A stretch of DNA of 64,000 bases from Symbiotaphrina buchneri (Eukaryota; Ascomycota; Symbiotaphrinales; Symbiotaphrinaceae). Made by a program: the position numbers and the translations under genes. Below the pieces are notes generated by a model. The model saw only the letters and a list, made by a program, of their open reading frames with translations, was not told the DNA's origin and searched no databases. Below, in pieces: positions 35,569-45,728 of this stretch (position 1 is the stretch's first letter; every line of letters starts with the position of its first letter). The DNA is taken from positions 558,001-622,000 of the forward strand of contig BCIG01000017.1 in assembly GCA_001599915.1 (NCBI GenBank), read 5' to 3'.

Positions 35569-37032
35569 ATGCCGAAACGTAGCAGTATGACTCGTCAGTT
35601 GCACTATCTAAACTCAAGCTAAGAATTCTCCACAGGGACGGATTCTCCGGAACGCGAGGCACCACCGTTTCGATTCCTGGATCTACCGTTTGAAGTTCGT
35701 TCGCAATGCTTTCTCTACATGTTCGCAAGCAGATATACGCGCAAACCGGCATGGGATCTTGCCGACCGTAGGAGATTTGGACAATATGACTGGAACTTTA
35801 ATACGCCTGTCTTACGGACGTGCAGACAGGTCCACAGAGAAGCTTCCGAAGTTTTGCGACGAGAAAATGACTTTGTCCTCATTGAGAGTCAATTTCCTGA
35901 TATTGAAGGGCATAGATGCTGGGATTGGTTCCCACCTGAGCTCTGCGTATCGAGGAGCCAAGTGGGCCAGATAGATTGGGTCATGAAAGTAGATCTGTGG
36001 AAGGGCTCCGACGAAACTGGAAGCGATCTCATGGAAACTCAACCACCGGGCCACGCAAAGACTACCACTACACTTATTGTCTTACTTGTGGAGGATCTTT
36101 ACGATTTTTGTATTCCTATCTCAAAATTGGATGACTTGATGGATGAAAATGGCGACCTCATGGCCACACATGACCTTAAAGTCACATTTCGAGTTACGAC
36201 ACGCCAGTTACGATGCTCGTACGGTAAGTCTAAGTACGACTCACTTTTGAGGCCATTCAGCTTTTGGCATGATTGCAGAGCGGTCGAATTCGTGCAAAGG
36301 GAACCTTTCGAAAGGGTGGACTATAACCTCGAACGGATGATATACCGTTTGTCTTCAGATGCACAGATCATGGAGATTCTTTCTACTCTAAGGGACCAGG
36401 GGGACCAAATTCTTGCTAGTCCGGAGCTTCCTTATAATGGCTGTTATCCAGATATTTTGCTTCATCTCGAAGACGCCCTGGATAAAGGCTACCTGGAGGA
36501 AGAAGTCAGGCGCGGGGCTTTGCACAGCCTCTGTTTCGAAGCGTTCGCGAAAATCGCTCTCTACAATATCAGACAAGAGCAGAACTTCCTCGGCGCTTAT
36601 CAACATGCACAAGCTGCCATGTACATTGTCTACGAGATAAACGGCACCCGTACGCCCCTCTCCAGCGTGGGTGCTGCCAATGAGGATCAAAAAGGCCCAT
36701 CTGCAATACGGCATCTGCCAGCGGTTGCAGGATATCTGGTAGACTTTGCGAATCGAGCTCCTATGATCCCTGAGGAGGAAATAGGAAAGCTGTTGTTTTA
36801 TCAAAGCTTGATATATTCCCATATCGGTACTGGTGGGGACGTTTGCGAGTGCAAGGAAATGGCACTAGGCTTCTGCAGCGCTCATCTTGATATAATGAAA
36901 GAGCTTATGTTGCTGGAGAAGTGGGACAAAGATCTGACATTATGGGGCTGGGAGCCTCTGGGCGTTGTTGAGGGCATATGCCTGGAAACAGGGAAAGAGC
37001 CTGAAGAAGAGTTGGATTGGTCATCAACGTAG
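35569..37032 (+). CDS. F-box-like (LPxEVR) protein, relative of the gene at 21.9-23.4 kb
   Basis: Exon 1 (35569-35593, 25 nt) encodes MPKRSSMT. A 42-bp intron (35594-35635) leads to exon 2 (35636-37032), for 473 residues. The join places the signature FRFLDLPFEVRSQCFLYMF near residue 17, as in related proteins; the in-frame ATG inside the motif would truncate it. PVLRTCRQVHREASEVLRRE is the second family motif. The middle (LIVLLVEDLYDFCIPISKL, LKVTFRVTTRQLR) and the C-terminal helical part match the gene at 21888-23441 at many positions. Function is unknown. The intron is short even for a fungus but has GTCAGT and CACAG ends. A diverged non-coding repeat begins about 115 bp after the stop. 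Confidence 0.66.
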
Positions 37033-37610
37033 GTTATACATTATGATTCATCCATTCCTTTGGCTAAAATGACTCTCAGGAAGCTGCTGGACCGGATCTG
37101 GATCCCACCATCGGACGACACTGTCATGCAGTAAACTGCTTTCCACCTTAGCTATCGATGCAGAATAACTGCATCGGAGTTCGGCGCTGTGAGGAGAAAG
37201 AACAGTTATGCTTTGAAAGTCCAGATTTGCACTGCAAGCGGGAGACACTGAGCATTGAAGGCGCTAAGTTTTCTTGAAAAGTTTGCTTGGTCAGAAAGCT
37301 TGATATTGTGCAGTTGATATTCACACATTCCTACTACAGTGGAACAGTGTATGCTAGCGCCGGGTTAATAGATACACAAATTTGACACCAAGTGGCATGT
37401 TTCCTTGGCCACAGTGCATGTATGTACTATCACATGCAGAGATTCATGTGGAAGGTGAATTCGTTATTGCTCATACACAAGCTCCTGAACTCCGCAGCAA
37501 ACAGGAGCCAAAAAGAAGATAGAAGAAGAGCTTCCCGCTCATTTCAAAAATCTTTTTCTTCCCGACGCTCCCTATATCGTCTCCTATATGACTTCACATG
37601 CAAGCGTTCC
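37033..37610. other. Intergenic region occupied by repeat copy A
   Basis: The space between the convergent F-box-like and GNAT genes is almost entirely filled by the repeat described at 37148-37623. An open frame crossing it (37392-37880) has no independent support. Confidence 0.5.
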
Positions 37611-37623
37611 TCAACTTCCTTCC
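37148..37623 (+). repeat. Dispersed repeat, copy A (inverted relative to 45729-46176)
   Basis: About 475 bp that aligns, in reverse complement, with 45729-46176. Near-identical blocks include GGAGTTCGGCGCTGTGAGGA near 37176, CCAAGTGGCATGTTTCCTTG near 37390, and AAACAGGAGCCAAAAAGAAG near 37499, separated by diverged stretches and small gaps. I estimate 70-80% identity by eye. Many differences are C/T or G/A. No clear terminal repeats, target-site duplication or coding potential is visible, so the type is unknown. Its far end overlaps the last 13 bases of the GNAT gene. Confidence 0.8.
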
Positions 37624-38144
37624 ACACCAACTACGTGCCTATAGCCATCCTCTCTAGAGTGTCTAGCCATCTCAGCTCCCTCCTCTGCCTCCCCAACAAG
37701 CCACTTCCCCAGGACCGTCGTAGGTGCGACCTCAAAGCCAAGGTGCTCATAAAACCGCACCACATCCCGATTCGTCTCTCGCACCAGCAGCTGCGCCTTG
37801 ACCACGCCCCTGCTCCTCAGCCACTCCTCCGCCGCACGCATCATGCGCCGCCCGATCCTCGCGCCGCGCGTCGTCGGTGAGGCCGCCACGTAGTATAGCC
37901 AGCCGCGGTGCCCGTCGTGCCCGACCATGACGCTGCCTAGCACGTTTTCTGGTGCGGAGGGGGAGGAGGAGGAGGAGGGAGAGGGGGATTTGGCGACTAG
38001 AATGTCAGAGCATGCGCCGGCGCGCGCGAAGCGGAAGTCAGAGCTGGGGTCATTGTAGGGCGTGATGAGACCGCAGCTGCGCCAGAGGGCGATGGTCGCG
38101 GACTCGTCTTCTGCGGTGGCGGGAGTGATGAGCAGCGAGGGCAT
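37611..38144 (-). CDS. GNAT-family N-acetyltransferase (YpeA-like)
   Basis: One exon of 177 residues; ATG at 38144. The N-terminal block ATIALWRSCGLITPYNDPSSD resembles the bacterial YpeA type of GNAT enzyme. The acetyl-CoA-binding motif A is GARIGRRMMRAAEEWLRSRG, preceded by WLYYVAASPTTRG, and motif B is RDVVRFYEHLGFE. A Ser/Pro run (SPSPSSSSSPSAP) at about residues 53-66 interrupts the strand before GSVMVGHDGHRGW and is absent from bacterial relatives. The substrate is unknown. The stop codon lies at the edge of repeat copy A, so the end of the protein and its 3' flank may have been altered by that repeat. Confidence 0.77.
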   Translation of the reverse strand: MPSLLITPATAEDESATIALWRSCGLITPYNDPSSDFRFARAGACSDILVAKSPSPSSSSSPSAPENVLGSVMVGHDGHRGWLYYVAASPTTRGARIGRRMMRAAEEWLRSRGVVKAQLLVRETNRDVVRFYEHLGFEVAPTTVLGKWLVGEAEEGAEMARHSREDGYRHVVGVEGS

Positions 38145-38579
38145 GGCGAGGTGGGCCTAAGGGGGGTGGGAGGGGGGAAGTTGATGATGGGCTGGATAGG
38201 TAGGTACACTGCCACGCTGCGGTGCGTGACGCCGCGGAATATCTTGTAAGTAGAACCCACGAGCGTAAGATCAGCGCTGATCGAGGGCCATTGAGATGGA
38301 AGGGAATATTGCTATCTAAGGTAGGCCAATGTTGTTGTGACTAACATTCGGGACTGTGACTAACGCTCAGGGGCTGTCGCATAACCAGGCGGGACCAGGT
38401 CCGTGTGTCGTGGGGAAACCTTAAAACTGTAGTTTAATCCCGAGTCGCTGGTCCCGGCGAGCGCCAGGTAAGAGCTTCCACCCTCTGGAAAAGGCCCCAT
38501 CACCAGAACCACGGCTCCCGTGCACCTGAACATAAAGGGCGCGTCTTCAATCCAACCCGGGACGTAATATCTCTCGTCA
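38145..38579. promoter_or_regulatory. Divergent upstream region of the GNAT and DUF1275 genes
   Basis: A 435-bp region between divergent starts. Open frames on the minus strand are the antisense shadow of the DUF1275 gene. No motif is recognised. Confidence 0.35.
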
Positions 38580-39554
38580 ATGGCCGCCGAAGAACGAGCA
38601 GCGAACGAGGATGTGGAGAAAGCGCAGAGGGCGCCGGTGCGACCAGACATGACGTCACGGGTGCATGCGCATCTGCACACGACCGTCGACGCCCAGCACG
38701 CGGACCTCGTTCTGCTCTCGTGTTGTTTCGTCTCTGGCCTGGTTGATAGCGGCGTGTTCAATGCGTGGGGCTGCTTTGCGGGGATGCAGACGGGTAGGTC
38801 CAATTGTGCCTGTTCTTGAAAACCCCCGCCCTGAGCTGCTAGCAAGAGCAGCTGTCCTGGCTTGCTCTTCTGGTTTGCTCCTAAAGACCATCGCACCTGT
38901 TGGAGTCACAGGGAGCTAATTCTTTCCTTTGGATGGGTAGGCAACACGATCATATTTGCCCTCGGCGCCTCCAACCAGCCGCCCGGCAATCCCTACGGCT
39001 GGACCAAGTCGCTCGTCGCCGTGGCCTCATACTGCCTGGGCTGTTTTCTGCTCTTGCAGCTCGACCGGCTACTACGGCCTCTATACCGGGGCACGCTCTT
39101 CCTGTCCTTCCTGCTACAAGCCAGCCTAATTTTCACCGCCGCCGCGCTCGTGCAATCGCGCACGGTGCAGGCGGCGCCCGGGAGCGACACGCCCATCCAA
39201 TGGCTGCAACTGCTGCCGCTCGCACTGCTGGCGTTCCAGTCCAGCGGGCAGATCGTCGCCAGCCGGTTCCTGGGCCTGAACGAGATCCCCACCATTGTGC
39301 TGACCAGCGTGTATTGTGATTTGTGGTATGACCGCGAGCTGTGGCGCTGGCACAATGTTAAAAGGAATCGTCGCGTGGCCGGCGTCGTGTTGTTGATTTC
39401 CGGCGCGATCGCCGGCGGCTGGATTAGTAGGAGCGGGGGCGGGTTTGCGGCCGTGCTGTTCCTGGCGGCGGGGCTGAAGACGGTCATGGCGGCAGCGTGG
39501 GTGCTGTGGAAGGGGAAGGGCGTGCATGTTAATGAGGGCGGCGTGAGACTGTGA
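38580..39554 (+). CDS. DUF1275 (YoaK-type) integral membrane protein
   Basis: Exons 38580-38793 and 38941-39554 give 275 residues. The protein begins with a hydrophilic 40 residues, then LVLLSCCFVSGLVDSGVFNAWGCFAGMQTGNT rebuilt across the intron in shorter pieces (VDSGVFNAW, MQTGNTIIFAL). This is the hallmark of DUF1275: first membrane helix, then a conserved MQTGN. Later helices are ASYCLGCFLLLQL, FLSFLLQASLIFTAAALV, QLLPLALLAFQSSGQIVAS, RRVAGVVLLISGAIAGGWI and AAVLFLAAGLKTVMAAAWV. ASRFLGLNEIPTIVLTSVY matches the conserved central loop. The family is common in bacteria and fungi, of unknown transport or channel role. Confidence 0.87.
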
Positions 39555-40435
39555 CAATACAACCTCTCATCCGAAGCAAGAACGCTGAACAGAGCCTACT
39601 TCCACCGCCCAGTCTCTTTGCACCACTTATATACCCTCTTAAGCTCCTCTTTACCGCTGAGCGGACTGCCATGCGTGGAACAGACCTAGACACCTTCCCC
39701 TTACCCTACCGGGTTGGGTTTAAGCGTCCTCTCCACACCCAGCCCAACTCGGCCACACACGGACCGGCATTGCAGAAGGTCCTGTGTTCGCATCGGAGTA
39801 AACTTCTTATTACTCTCAGTCAAATGTGAGAGATGCGGTGCTTCATAGGTCCCCTGACCTTTTGCCTTGCTGTCTGCATTCCCCCCTCTTTCCCCCCTTT
39901 GTTGGCCCGGGGCCCCTTTTGCTTTTCTGAAGTATCAAGGAGGAGGGAGAATCAGATCTAATACAGTTTAACTGGGTATACACAGTGAACATATTCTGTA
40001 CAAGGAAGGCTGTGGTCTCTTTCACTCAACTCTCGTGTGTCTCCTCCATCCGGCAAGCAGTCACATGCCCATCTTGCGCCTGCCTTGCCTTATCCTTATC
40101 GGGCTTATCATCTGGACCCTGACGCTAAACTAGCGCCGGCAGATGGCGCCGATCCCTCGGTCTCGGCAGCGGGTATAAATACGGCCCTAACGTCATCCCC
40201 CTCGATTCCTTATCTCCCCCAGAAAGAAGATCGCGCTTCGATGTTTTCTGTGCAATGCATCGTCCTTTGTTATTCTAGACAAGACACATAGAGTCTCCGC
40301 GATGTGTTCGACCTGGTAGATGACTTGGTAAACTGTTCATTGCTCTGCTTGCATGTTCTAGACGATGCTCTTCCTATCTTCAAGCATCCCCCTCACTATC
40401 GCTATCTGCGCTGCATGGTGAATGAACAGACAACC
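39555..40435. other. Intergenic region with C/G homopolymer runs
   Basis: About 880 bp. It includes C-rich and G-rich runs near 39880-39920 and likely the promoter of the following gene. No gene is supported. An in-frame ATG at 40415, seven codons upstream of the called start of the next gene, has a weaker context. Confidence 0.4.
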
Positions 40436-42855
40436 ATGAACCTCCTCCCCACCGAGATCATCGACCACGTACGTCCGCCCGCTCTGCCTGGCCTCCATCT
40501 CCCAACATACCCAGATCTCACTAACAACGCATACAGATCCTCACCTACATCGAAGATTCCCCCCTGCAGGCACCCCGGCAATCGCACTCACACCTCCCAC
40601 TCTCCCACAACCTCGGCCGCGCACCTAGCGTCAGCGCACAGCGCGACCTCCTCTCCCTGCGCCGCGTCAACCATCTCCTCTACCACACCGCCTCGCCGCG
40701 TGCCTTCCGCACCCTGCGCATCGGCACCAGCACCGGCAGCAGCGCCGTGGCGGCGGGGAACCCAACGCATGACCACGCACACTGCGCGGACGATGGAGTC
40801 GCATACGCCATCGCGCGGTCCCTCGCGCGCCTGCAAGCCGCGGCCACAAGCGCTGCCATCCGCCCGCACGTGCGGTACCTCGCCATCGGCATTCCGCGCC
40901 GCCGCCGCAGTCACGGGCACATCCACAACAGCAGGCACGTGAGCCACGAGAGCGCGGAGACGGAGGCAACCAGCGCAGAGTCCGACGAGGCCCGCGAACT
41001 ACTCGCGCTCGAAGCGTACATCGACGTGCTGCGGAGCGTGCTACCGCGCGCGATGCGGGCGTTTCCGCAGCTGCGCGGTCTCGCGTTCGTCACGCCGCAG
41101 TATGCTGAAGATGAAGACGCGGGCTGGCCGGACCCGGAGTTCCCGCCCGCGCTGCGGTATGCACTGGATGAGCTGGTGAGGGACGTGCTCCTGCGCCTCG
41201 GCCATGAGCGGCAGGAGGACGGTGGAGAGGAGGAGCATGATGGCGGTGATGGTGGTGCTGGTGACGGCGGTGGGGAAGCTGCGGTCGAGGAATTGGAGCT
41301 CGCGTTGCGCGCTACGGATGATTTCGCGTGGCTGTACGAGGGCTTGAGATCCGCCGCCTCCTCCTCTGCCTCCTCCTCCTCCTCCTCCTCCTCTGCCTCC
41401 CTCTCCCCGTCGACCTCCTCATCGCCCAGCGCCACGCCAGCTCCACCACCACCCTCCTTCGCCAGCATCCGCCACCTCAGCCTGCGGCTCACCGACAACA
41501 GCGGGCCGGGGGGCCAACGCTACGCAACCAAACCCCTATCCAGCACACAGCGCACGCACCCGAACGCCTCTCCGTCGCTGAGCCGGTCTTTCTTCCGCCT
41601 GCCTCTGCTCTTCGCGAATCTCGTATCGCTGAGCTTGCATGTGACGCATATGCTTGATATGGATGTGCTGCTGCCCTCCGGCCCAACAGGAACCCCAACA
41701 ACCACAACACCAGCAACGATGCCAGCAGCAACACCCGCACCCCCCCTCCCCCACGCCTTAAAATCCCTCTCCCTGCAACGCATACAGCTCAGCTACAGTA
41801 CTCTCGCAGCACTCCTAGACGGCAGCGCGGCGACGCTCGCAGAACTCTCTCTGCGCCACGTCGAGCTTAAAGACGATGGCTGGGGCGCTGTGTTTCTGGG
41901 CTTGAGCCGCTTGGAGCAGCTAATTAACCTGGATGTTGTTAGTGCGCGGTATACGGATCTTCGACAGGGCGAGGGGGATGGGGACGGCGAGGGTGGAGGA
42001 GGAGGAGGTCAGGGGGTTGGGGAAGGAGAGGGAGAGGGGGACGGACTAGGGAATGTTGTTGTCGTCCCGCTGAATCATGTTGCGGCGATTGCGCTCGCTG
42101 GGCAGCAGCAGCAGCACCACCACCACCACCACCAACAACAACACGCCAACCCCAACCCCAACCCAGCCCTCCCCGGCCCCGGCCTTCCCACCACAGGCGG
42201 CACAGAACCCAACACCATCATCCCGCCCGCCACGCCCAACAGCAGGAACAGGAATATCCTCACCCTCCCCGGCCCAGACGTCGAGGTTGACTTTGAAGGC
42301 GCCGACGCCGTCGAGAAGCTCGCGCTGGGAATGGCGCTGGCGGCGGTGAATGAGCGCCGCAGGCAGAGGGGGTGGAAGGAGAGAAGGGAAACGGAGATGG
42401 AGAGTTTGCTGTTTTGGGAGGTTGTGAGGGGGGGTGGCGATGCTGGCGGTGGTGGTGGAGATGGGGATGTTGGGATGGAGGCGGAGGGGCTAGAGGAGCT
42501 CGGGTCTGCATCGGTACAGATTGGAGTAGGGGATGTAGGAGGAGCAGGGATGGGGACGCAGTGGATTGGTGGTGCTCCTGCTGCCTCGGGTGTTGCTGCC
42601 AGTACGCGGATTGGGGAGACGCCGCAGTGGATTGGAGAGCCGCCGCAGTGGATTGGCGGCGCTAGCTGGGCTGGAGGACGGGCGGAAGACTGGGCTGAGG
42701 ACTGGCCTGGAAACTGGCAAGAAGACTGGGTTGGGGATTGGCACGGACCGAGTACTACAATAGGAGGCGGGGGAGTTGGAGCTGGAGGCGGCGGAGGAGT
42801 TATTTGGGAAGAACGCACCGAGGCAGAAGGCCAGGCTGTGGAGTGGATTATCTAG
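40436..42855 (+). CDS. Large low-complexity F-box-like protein
   Basis: Exon 1 (40436-40468) encodes MNLLPTEIIDH. The intron 40469-40536 (GTACGT..ACAG) joins to ILTYIEDSPLQAP in exon 2 (40537-42855), for 783 residues. The start LLPTEIIDHILTYIE is a short F-box-like motif, followed by DLLSLRRVNHLLYHTA, the usual helix. Scattered leucine-rich segments (IRHLSLRLTD, LVSLSLHVTHM, LKSLSLQRIQLSY, LAELSLRHVEL) suggest degenerate LRRs. Between them are Asp/Glu/Gly tracts, a 17-residue Ser-rich run, a Gly/Glu-rich run, and mixed Gln and His runs near 42103-42135. The last 100 residues hold Trp-based repeats (PQWIGEPPQWIGG, EDWAEDWPGNWQEDW). Codon use is very GC-rich. Function is unknown. Confidence 0.62.
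42535..42755 (+). repeat. Short tandem coding repeats (QWIG and xxDW units)
   Basis: Within the F-box-like gene, a unit encoding PQWIGx recurs three times, with a related TRIGET unit. It is followed by four to five DW/NW dipeptides spaced three to four residues apart. The DNA repeats CAGTGGATTGG nearly exactly, which points to recent tandem slippage. Confidence 0.65.
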
Positions 42856-43311
42856 ATCTGTTTAGACCTTGCTATCTACCTTAGACAGGTATAGTGCATG
42901 GAGACATGAATTCTTTGTATGTGACCTTATATTGACGAGAAGCCCAGGGCTTTGTGTCCGTAGAGGAAGGCGGTGGGCATGTCTCCATCCTTGGTGTTTG
43001 TTCCCGAACAGTTCAGGGCTGCAGAGCGACTGGGGTGGATTACTTTGTTTGATATGAGCATGGTGATTTGAGATATTTGGTGTACATTTCATTTCTACCT
43101 TTTGGGATAAACGGTATTATTGCATCAGATAGCTACCATGATGTACCATATGAAATTCTCAGGTCCAGTCTGACTATGCAGAAACACATCCCTTGCCGAC
43201 CTCCTTCCTTGCCCCTGTTTACACCTGAAATTCATCCTTCCCGCAAATACCCTGCCTGCCTACCTTTGCATTACTAATTCCAGCACCCCAAGATTTTGGA
43301 AAAGAGCCTCA
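42856..43311. other. Intergenic region between convergent genes
   Basis: The 3' flanks of the F-box-like and CapA-like genes. Nothing else is recognised. Confidence 0.35.
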
Positions 43312-44490
43312 TCAAAAGACATCAACAACCAACATCCTGCCCTCGCCCAGCTCCGTCTCCGCCTCTCGAACCTGCGTCCCCAACTCTTTACAAAGCTCTC
43401 CAAACCTGCCACTGAACCACTTCCAATCGCGCTCCTCAGGATGCAGCACCTCGGCCACAAACTGCGTTTTGGTAGGGAGCACCTCCAAGCGCTGCACCCT
43501 CAACTTCCTTCCCTTCTCCGCCGCTCCCTCCTCCCCCGTACATCCACCTCGCTCTGCATCCCCCGTCAAGGAGCACGGGGCAACAACAACCCTCCACACC
43601 GCGCCGAGATCATTCCTGAACGTCGCATTGGTGGCATAATCATCGACAAAGTCGCCGCAGCCATACACGATCAGGCTACCGCGGTACACCTCCGCGCCCT
43701 GCACGTGGTGCGCCGAGTGCCCGTGCACGACGTCGACGCCGCACTCGTCGATCAGGAACCGCGCCAGCGAGCGGATCTTGTCCGCCGGCTGCCACGCGTA
43801 GTTCGGGCCCCAGTGCACGCTGAAGACCTTGAGCGCTGGCGGGGGGTGGAGGGGCGCGGTGAGGAGTTTGTGCAGGCGGGAGCGCGTGGAGGAGCTGTAG
43901 TCGATGAAGTGGAACGTGGGGATGGACGACCAGTCTAACGGGTGGTCGGAGGCGGAGAAGATGGCGATTGTGTAGGGGTTTGCTTGCTCATGATCGGTGT
44001 CTGAGTGCGCAGGCAAGGAGAGCAGCGCGGGCCCGAGAGCTTCGTCGCGCGAGGCGCCGGCGCCAGCGTACTTTATGCCCGCAGCTTTGAGGGACTGGAC
44101 CGTCTCGGCGAGGCCCGGCTCGCCGAAGTCAAGCGTGTGGTTATTGGCCAGGCTGGCATAGTGGACATGAGCCGCGGTCAGGGCGTCGATGTTGGCGGGG
44201 TGCATGCGGTAGTTGAAGACCTTGTCGGGCCAGGGCTCTGGGTGCGTCGTGACGGCGGTTTCGAGGTTGATGATGTTCAGGTCGGCGCTGTGGATGAGCG
44301 GCAGCGTGGTGCCCCAGGGTGAGAGTCTTGTACAGTCACGCAGGGAAGGGTGGGAGCGCAGCATGCGTTGGATTGCGCGAGCTTCAGATGGGCAGTCGAC
44401 GTGGGTGGAGCGTAGCTGGTCGATCAGACGGCCCAGCATGACGTCGCCGATCAGGTTGATCGTGAAGCTGCGCTGCAGTGGAGCAGACAT
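43312..44490 (-). CDS. CapA/PgsA-like metallophosphatase-fold protein
   Basis: One exon of 392 residues; ATG at 44490. The fold is that of bacterial capsule/poly-gamma-glutamate synthesis protein CapA, a calcineurin-like metallophosphatase relative. Metal-site motifs appear in order: INLIGDVMLGRLID (about 10-23), SADLNIINLETAVT, HYASLANNHTLDFGEPGL, VFSVHWGPNY, CGVDVVHGHSAHHVQG, and GSLIVYGCGDFVDDY. There is no signal peptide or membrane helix, so the fungal protein is probably cytosolic, unlike bacterial CapA. Fungal members are of unknown substrate. Its intronless, bacterial-like nature is consistent with old horizontal transfer (inference). A Glu/Gly/Lys insertion near residue 325 (GGCTGEEGAAEKGRKL) is the only low-complexity part. 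Confidence 0.87.
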   Translation of the reverse strand: MSAPLQRSFTINLIGDVMLGRLIDQLRSTHVDCPSEARAIQRMLRSHPSLRDCTRLSPWGTTLPLIHSADLNIINLETAVTTHPEPWPDKVFNYRMHPANIDALTAAHVHYASLANNHTLDFGEPGLAETVQSLKAAGIKYAGAGASRDEALGPALLSLPAHSDTDHEQANPYTIAIFSASDHPLDWSSIPTFHFIDYSSSTRSRLHKLLTAPLHPPPALKVFSVHWGPNYAWQPADKIRSLARFLIDECGVDVVHGHSAHHVQGAEVYRGSLIVYGCGDFVDDYATNATFRNDLGAVWRVVVAPCSLTGDAERGGCTGEEGAAEKGRKLRVQRLEVLPTKTQFVAEVLHPEERDWKWFSGRFGELCKELGTQVREAETELGEGRMLVVDVF

Positions 44491-44923
44491 GATGGTGAAA
44501 CATTTCTAATCCTCTCTGGAGCATTCAGGCGTGCAGAAAGAAGGAATATCAAAGGCAGATGTTGTTCATGGGAATGAGACGACGCTGGGAAATACCAACG
44601 AACAAGGTCGCAAGGTAGCTGTCGCAGGCGTGGAGAGTGCGGGGAAGCTCGTACGGGAGCCAACGCGGCCAAGTGCGTCGAACCTCCGAACAAGACCGCA
44701 GCTCCTGGACATATCTCCTTCCATAGGATTATTTTTCAAAGGGACGGAAAAATGCCAAATTACAAAGCGCAGGCACAAATATGCATGAATTCCCCACTAA
44801 TACGTCCCTTGTAGACTTCAACTTCTTGCGCTCATTTCCACCAAGCCATGTTGAGCAGAACCTCTTCTCCTTTGCTTTAGCTCCTTCCTGTTGTGGCGGT
44901 AATTGGTCTCCAACAGGTCTTGC
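44491..44923. other. Intergenic region, no gene seen
   Basis: The upstream side of the CapA-like gene and 3' flank of the doubtful gene that follows. No motif is recognised. Confidence 0.3.
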
Positions 44924-45520
44924 TCAAGGCTCGTCAGGTCTCCGCCTGAAATCCAGTCGGCTTTCGATATCTGGATGTAGGTCTGTGATGGCCCAAGAGC
45001 GCCTCACTTGGCGTGTAAGCTCGTCAACATGGTCGAGCATGCGTCGGATGTGTTGAATGTGTGGCTGTAGAGTCCCTTGCAGGATCTGCTCTACAGCATC
45101 TTCGATGAGCTTCGAGGTGATGGTATCATCAGACATCCCTGTGGTGGACATAGTGTTTTGCATGTTCGCCAGCTTGCGGAAGGATCGTATCTAGCGGCAC
45201 TCGTGGTCAGAACTTCATCATCAAATCCAAGTTCACGGAATCAAGTCGCTAACCTCTGTCCAACCAAAATCTCCCTGGAATGGTTGTAAGATTCGAGTAT
45301 AGATAGAAGCTTTGTGGAGGTCAGATGTCGAAGCACTGATAGCGTTGGAAGAGCTTGGACAACCACGATGATAAAAGGAAGAAAATGCAGGGACGCTGGA
45401 GGAGGTGTAGGGTGAGCTAAAGAGAAGCGATGCATTGACATGACAGTGAGTGCTGAACATGGGTGCTATTGTTCTGGGAATCACACCATTTCCTTTACTC
45501 ACACATGCAAGCTCCAGCAT
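44924..45520 (-). CDS. Doubtful small gene, unknown protein
   Basis: I do not recognise a family. A two-exon model on the minus strand joins a frame ending at 45254 (LHKASIYTRILQPF, GDFGWTE) to 45190-44924 across a 63-bp intron (GTTAGC..GCTAG), phase 0. The second exon is helical and looks protein-like (SKLIEDAVEQILQGTLQPHI, RRMLDHVDELTRQVRRSWAI, DIESRLDFRRRP). The start is uncertain: in-frame ATGs lie at 45520 and 45460. The first part is Ser-rich and not convincing. Repeat copy B lies about 210 bp upstream, so the gene could be a remnant or use sequence from that repeat as promoter. Length would be about 178 or 158 residues. Confidence 0.35.
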
Positions 45521-45728
45521 GGATATTAGATACGAGGCCCTGTTGCCTAAGGTACCAAATTGCAGAATGCTTGTCAACCTGAATCACGACTTGATGTTTA
45601 TAGTCTACCTGCGATGGGCCTGGAGTCTTATGGTTTCATTCCTGCGCAACGAGCATCGAGAGGGCTTTGATGTATGAACTGAAAGGCCTCCTGCTCTAAA
45701 GAAGCAACGGCAATAGACAAGTAAATAT

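Noticed and set aside
37392-37880. 162-codon frame starting MACFLGH on the plus strand
   Set aside because: It crosses repeat copy A and then runs antisense through the GNAT gene. A similar frame in copy B only reflects the shared repeat.
42075-42818. 247-codon Pro/Ser-rich frame antisense to the F-box-like gene
   Set aside because: It is a by-product of GC-rich, stop-poor low-complexity DNA. It has no motif and no splice structure.
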